Assembly (NCBI GenBank): GCA_041906465.1 | Contig: JAYRJE010000008.1 | Location: 124,001 to 188,000, forward strand | Source of the DNA: Didemnitutus sp041906465 | GTDB taxonomy: Bacteria > Verrucomicrobiota > Verrucomicrobiia > Opitutales > Opitutaceae | Reading direction: 5' to 3' | DNA length: 64,000 bases | In this document: positions 61,526 through 64,000 of the stretch, piece by piece | How the letters are laid out: the number at the start of each line of letters is the position of its first letter | How positions within the stretch are numbered: position 1 is the stretch's first letter | Notes under the pieces: model-generated | What the model was told of the DNA's origin: nothing | The model's database searches: none | What the model saw: only the letters and a program-made list of their open reading frames with translations | Translations under genes and position numbers: made by a program

Positions 61526-64000
61526 TCAGTGGACAATCACGAGCCGGTAGAACACGGGGCGGCTGTCTTCCGTGGCGCGGCGAGTTTTCCAGATCTGCGT
61601 GGAGCCATCGTCGGAGTCCATCAGCGAGATGAGTCCGATCGTGACCCAATTGTTGAGGTCTTGGGAGACCTCAACTTGATAGGTCAAATCGTTGCGATCG
61701 GAAGGGCGTTGGTGGATGAATGTCATCCGCCCCTCCACGATTTCGATGCGCGTGTTGGCGACGCTGGCGCGACGTGGATCGAGGCCCATCGCGTATTCGA
61801 CGAGGTTGCTCAATCCGTCAGCGTCGGGATCCGCGTTTGGGCCACTGAGGGAGGCATCCGCGCGTTCGGCCTCGCTGAAATATTGCAGCTGCCACGCGGC
61901 GAACGTCGTCCAGAGAGTGAAGGTGCGTTCCACCTCCGGGGCCGGCAGGAAATTCGTGTTGCCTGCCTGGCTGGCCCGCACGGTGACCGTGCCGGCACCG
62001 CTCGGAACAAGCGATTGGTCCGCGAGACCGGCGGGGCCGCGGACGACGGTGAACGCCACGGGCAACCCGGACGACGCCGTGGCGGACAGTGGGATCGAGG
62101 CAGGACTGAACGGGCGGTCGGCGAGCGAAGCAAAGTCGATCAGTTGGGGCGCGCGGTCGATCACGAGCATGCCGGTCGTGGAGCCGACGTAGTTTGCCTC
62201 GTCGATGATGGCGCTGACGGTGTGCGAGCCGGCCGTCGTGGGGGGAGTAGGGCTGCCGTCGTAGGTGACGACGACCATGAGATTCGCGGGGGACGTGACG
62301 ATCGAAACCGAGTGCGCGCTGCCGTCGTAGGTTGAGCTCAGACTGCCGAGCGTGAGGGTCGCCGGCGCTTTGTTGACCGTGAGGGCGCGTTGTATTGCGA
62401 GGCCGACGTAGTTTGCCTTGTCGTCAGGGGTGAATGAGACCGTCAGCATCCGGGTGCCAGCGTCGAGGATCGTGCCGGCATCTGGCAAGTAGGTGAGGGT
62501 CCCGGCGACGGCGGTGGTGGCGTTGAGTTGGGCACCGGAGAGCGCGGTGCCGTAGGTGATGGAGTCCGGGTCATTCCACGTGACCAGCGGAACGGCTTTC
62601 GCGATCGTCAGCGTGCCGGCGGCGGAGCCGGTGTAGTTGCTGTCGGTGATGGTGGCGACGACGGCGTAGGAACCGGCGTTGGTTGCCGGAGTGAGGCTGC
62701 CGTTGTAGGTCAGGCTGATCGCTAGATTGTCGGGGACCGTGGTCACGGTGGGCGTTTGCATCACGCCGGAATACGTCCTCTCGAGATCGGAGAGCGTCAC
62801 AGTGGCCGGGGCGGGTTGCACGGTGAACTGCCGGGTGGCGAACGCGGTGGTGAAGCTCTCGGCATCGGTCGGTGAGAAGGAGGCTGATAGAGTGTGGGTG
62901 CCGGCGTTGAGCACTGTGCCGGCGGCGGGCGAGTAGGTGAATGATCCGGACGCTGAGCTGATCGCGTTGAGCTGGTTGGAGGAAAGCGGAGTGCCGTAGG
63001 TCACGGCAGCGGGATTTGGCCACGTTATTGACGGGGTGATCTGAAAAGGTGGAGTGGTGCGGCCATCGGCGCGGAGGAGGAAGTAGGTGTCGCCTTCGCC
63101 GGCCGACGCAGACGATACCCCGATTGCGATCTGCACGGGTAAAGTCCGCCGGATCAAGGAACCGTCGCCCAGTTGGCCGGAGCTGTTGGCTCCAGTCGTC
63201 CAAAGAGAGCTGTTCGTTTTTACGAAAACTGAATGCGTGGAGCCGGCGAATGCCACGGCGACCCCGGCAGCGATTTGGACGGGTGTAGTTCGCATCGTTT
63301 GCGATCCATCCCCCAACTGGCCGTTGCTATTGTCACCCATTGCCCAAAGCGAACCATCGGTCTTGACGAAGACCGAGTGTGTGACGCCCGCTGACGCGTT
63401 CGAGACTCCCGTGCTGATCTGGATTGGCGACGATCGATCGGTGGTGGAGCCGTTGCCAAGATTCCCGGAGGAGTTTGAGCCTGCGCCCCAGAGTGAGCCG
63501 TCGGTCTTGACGAAGAGGGAGTGGGATGAGCCGGCCGAGGCGGATGCCACTCCGGTGGCGATCTGAATCGGAGTGGAGCGATTTGTGGTCGTGCCGGTGC
63601 CGAGTTGGCCGCTCAGATTGTAGCCGACCGCCCAAAGCGAACCATCGGCCTTGATAAAAAGCGTGTGGCCGAACCCCGCGGAAGCGGCGACAACACCGGT
63701 GGCGACTTGCACGGGCGTCGATTTGCTGGTGGTCGAGCCGTCGCCGAGCTGACCATAGGTGTTCGATCCCATCGCCCAGAGCGTGCCGTCGGTTTTGACG
63801 AACACCGAGTGCTGGTAGCCGGCATCCGCGGAGACGACGTTGGAGGCGATTTGAACGGGGGCGGACCGGCTGGTTGTGGTGCCGTCGCCGAGTTGTCCGG
63901 AGGAATTGGCGCCCACGGCCCAGAGAACTCGATTCGCGTCGATGAAAAGCGCGTGGAACGTGCCTCCGGAAACAGCGGTGACGGCTGTTGCTATTGGAAT
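61526..64000 (-). CDS. RCC1-repeat and MBG/Ig-repeat surface protein, 5' end beyond the window
   Basis: The frame is open to the right edge (824 residues visible), so the N terminus is missing. Visible from the N-terminal side are at least five RCC1-type repeats of about 50 residues, each like SSGQLGDGTTTSRSAPVQIA with VSADAGYQHSVFVKTDGTLW. Three or more MBG/Ig-like repeats follow (ITYGTALSGAQLNATT, LSSTYDGSAHSVSI), then a C-terminal region with NADPDADGLSNLVEYAMGLD, a Ca-binding type-3-like motif common in Verrucomicrobia. A secreted or cell-surface role is likely. Confidence 0.85.
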   Translation of the reverse strand: MPIATAVTAVSGGTFHALFIDANRVLWAVGANSSGQLGDGTTTSRSAPVQIASNVVSADAGYQHSVFVKTDGTLWAMGSNTYGQLGDGSTTSKSTPVQVATGVVAASAGFGHTLFIKADGSLWAVGYNLSGQLGTGTTTNRSTPIQIATGVASASAGSSHSLFVKTDGSLWGAGSNSSGNLGNGSTTDRSSPIQISTGVSNASAGVTHSVFVKTDGSLWAMGDNSNGQLGDGSQTMRTTPVQIAAGVAVAFAGSTHSVFVKTNSSLWTTGANSSGQLGDGSLIRRTLPVQIAIGVSSASAGEGDTYFLLRADGRTTPPFQITPSITWPNPAAVTYGTPLSSNQLNAISSASGSFTYSPAAGTVLNAGTHTLSASFSPTDAESFTTAFATRQFTVQPAPATVTLSDLERTYSGVMQTPTVTTVPDNLAISLTYNGSLTPATNAGSYAVVATITDSNYTGSAAGTLTIAKAVPLVTWNDPDSITYGTALSGAQLNATTAVAGTLTYLPDAGTILDAGTRMLTVSFTPDDKANYVGLAIQRALTVNKAPATLTLGSLSSTYDGSAHSVSIVTSPANLMVVVTYDGSPTPPTTAGSHTVSAIIDEANYVGSTTGMLVIDRAPQLIDFASLADRPFSPASIPLSATASSGLPVAFTVVRGPAGLADQSLVPSGAGTVTVRASQAGNTNFLPAPEVERTFTLWTTFAAWQLQYFSEAERADASLSGPNADPDADGLSNLVEYAMGLDPRRASVANTRIEIVEGRMTFIHQRPSDRNDLTYQVEVSQDLNNWVTIGLISLMDSDDGSTQIWKTRRATEDSRPVFYRLVIVH

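Overview
The window reads as chromosomal DNA of a high-GC Verrucomicrobium, most likely of the Opitutaceae type. The basis is protein style: Verrucomicrobia/Planctomycetes-like hypothetical proteins, a secreted tricorn protease, a GH106 glycosidase, MBG/RCC1 surface proteins, and a rpsB-tsf pair beside tRNA-fMet. This placement is inferred from protein resemblance; no rRNA is present.

Positions 1 to about 24.86 kb are a probable integrative and conjugative element (ICE) lying against the 3' end of a tRNA-Met(CAT) gene at 24864-24940. It holds a coupling protein (minus strand) diverging from a MobF relaxase across a likely oriT. A mercury module follows (merR, a MerT-MerP fusion and a CopZ-like Fe-S protein, but no merA). 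A complete VirB/Trb-type secretion operon runs from 7.4 to 19.7 kb (VirB2, B3, B4, B5, B6, B8, B9-position and B10 proteins, several lipoproteins) and ends with a ClpB-like AAA+ ATPase and a NarL/LuxR-type regulator with a degenerate receiver. Visibly AT-richer cargo genes of unknown function occupy 19.8-22.8 kb, and an excisionase-like HTH gene sits at the tRNA-proximal edge. No integrase is in the window; it would have to lie to the left. The most interesting signal is an 18-bp dyad, CTACC-N8-GGTAG, found in front of the coupling protein, the relaxase and the secretion operon, with a one-mismatch copy in front of the edge operon. It looks like a shared operator tying the element's modules together, and the element's own NarL-type regulator is the obvious candidate to bind it.

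From 25 to 41.9 kb is ordinary chromosome: rpsB-tsf, a DUF983 protein, a sugar operon (GT2, WecD-like acetyltransferase, WecE-like aminotransferase, large membrane protein), tRNA-Ser(CGA), an aldehyde dehydrogenase, a CnrYXH-like membrane protein/sensor/ECF sigma operon, a tricorn-family protease and an M3 oligopeptidase.

From 42 to 64 kb are a doubly broken TonB-domain gene; a giant hybrid histidine kinase with a LuxR-type response regulator, divergent from a two-partner secretion pair (TpsA with MBG repeats, TpsB) across only about 50 bp that contain a perfect 20-bp palindrome; htpG; a GH106 rhamnosidase-like enzyme; an NSS sodium symporter with a MetS-like small subunit; an LptF/LptG permease; and, cut by the right edge, an RCC1/MBG-repeat surface protein. 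Several intergenic gaps hold long inverted repeats that resemble REP elements.
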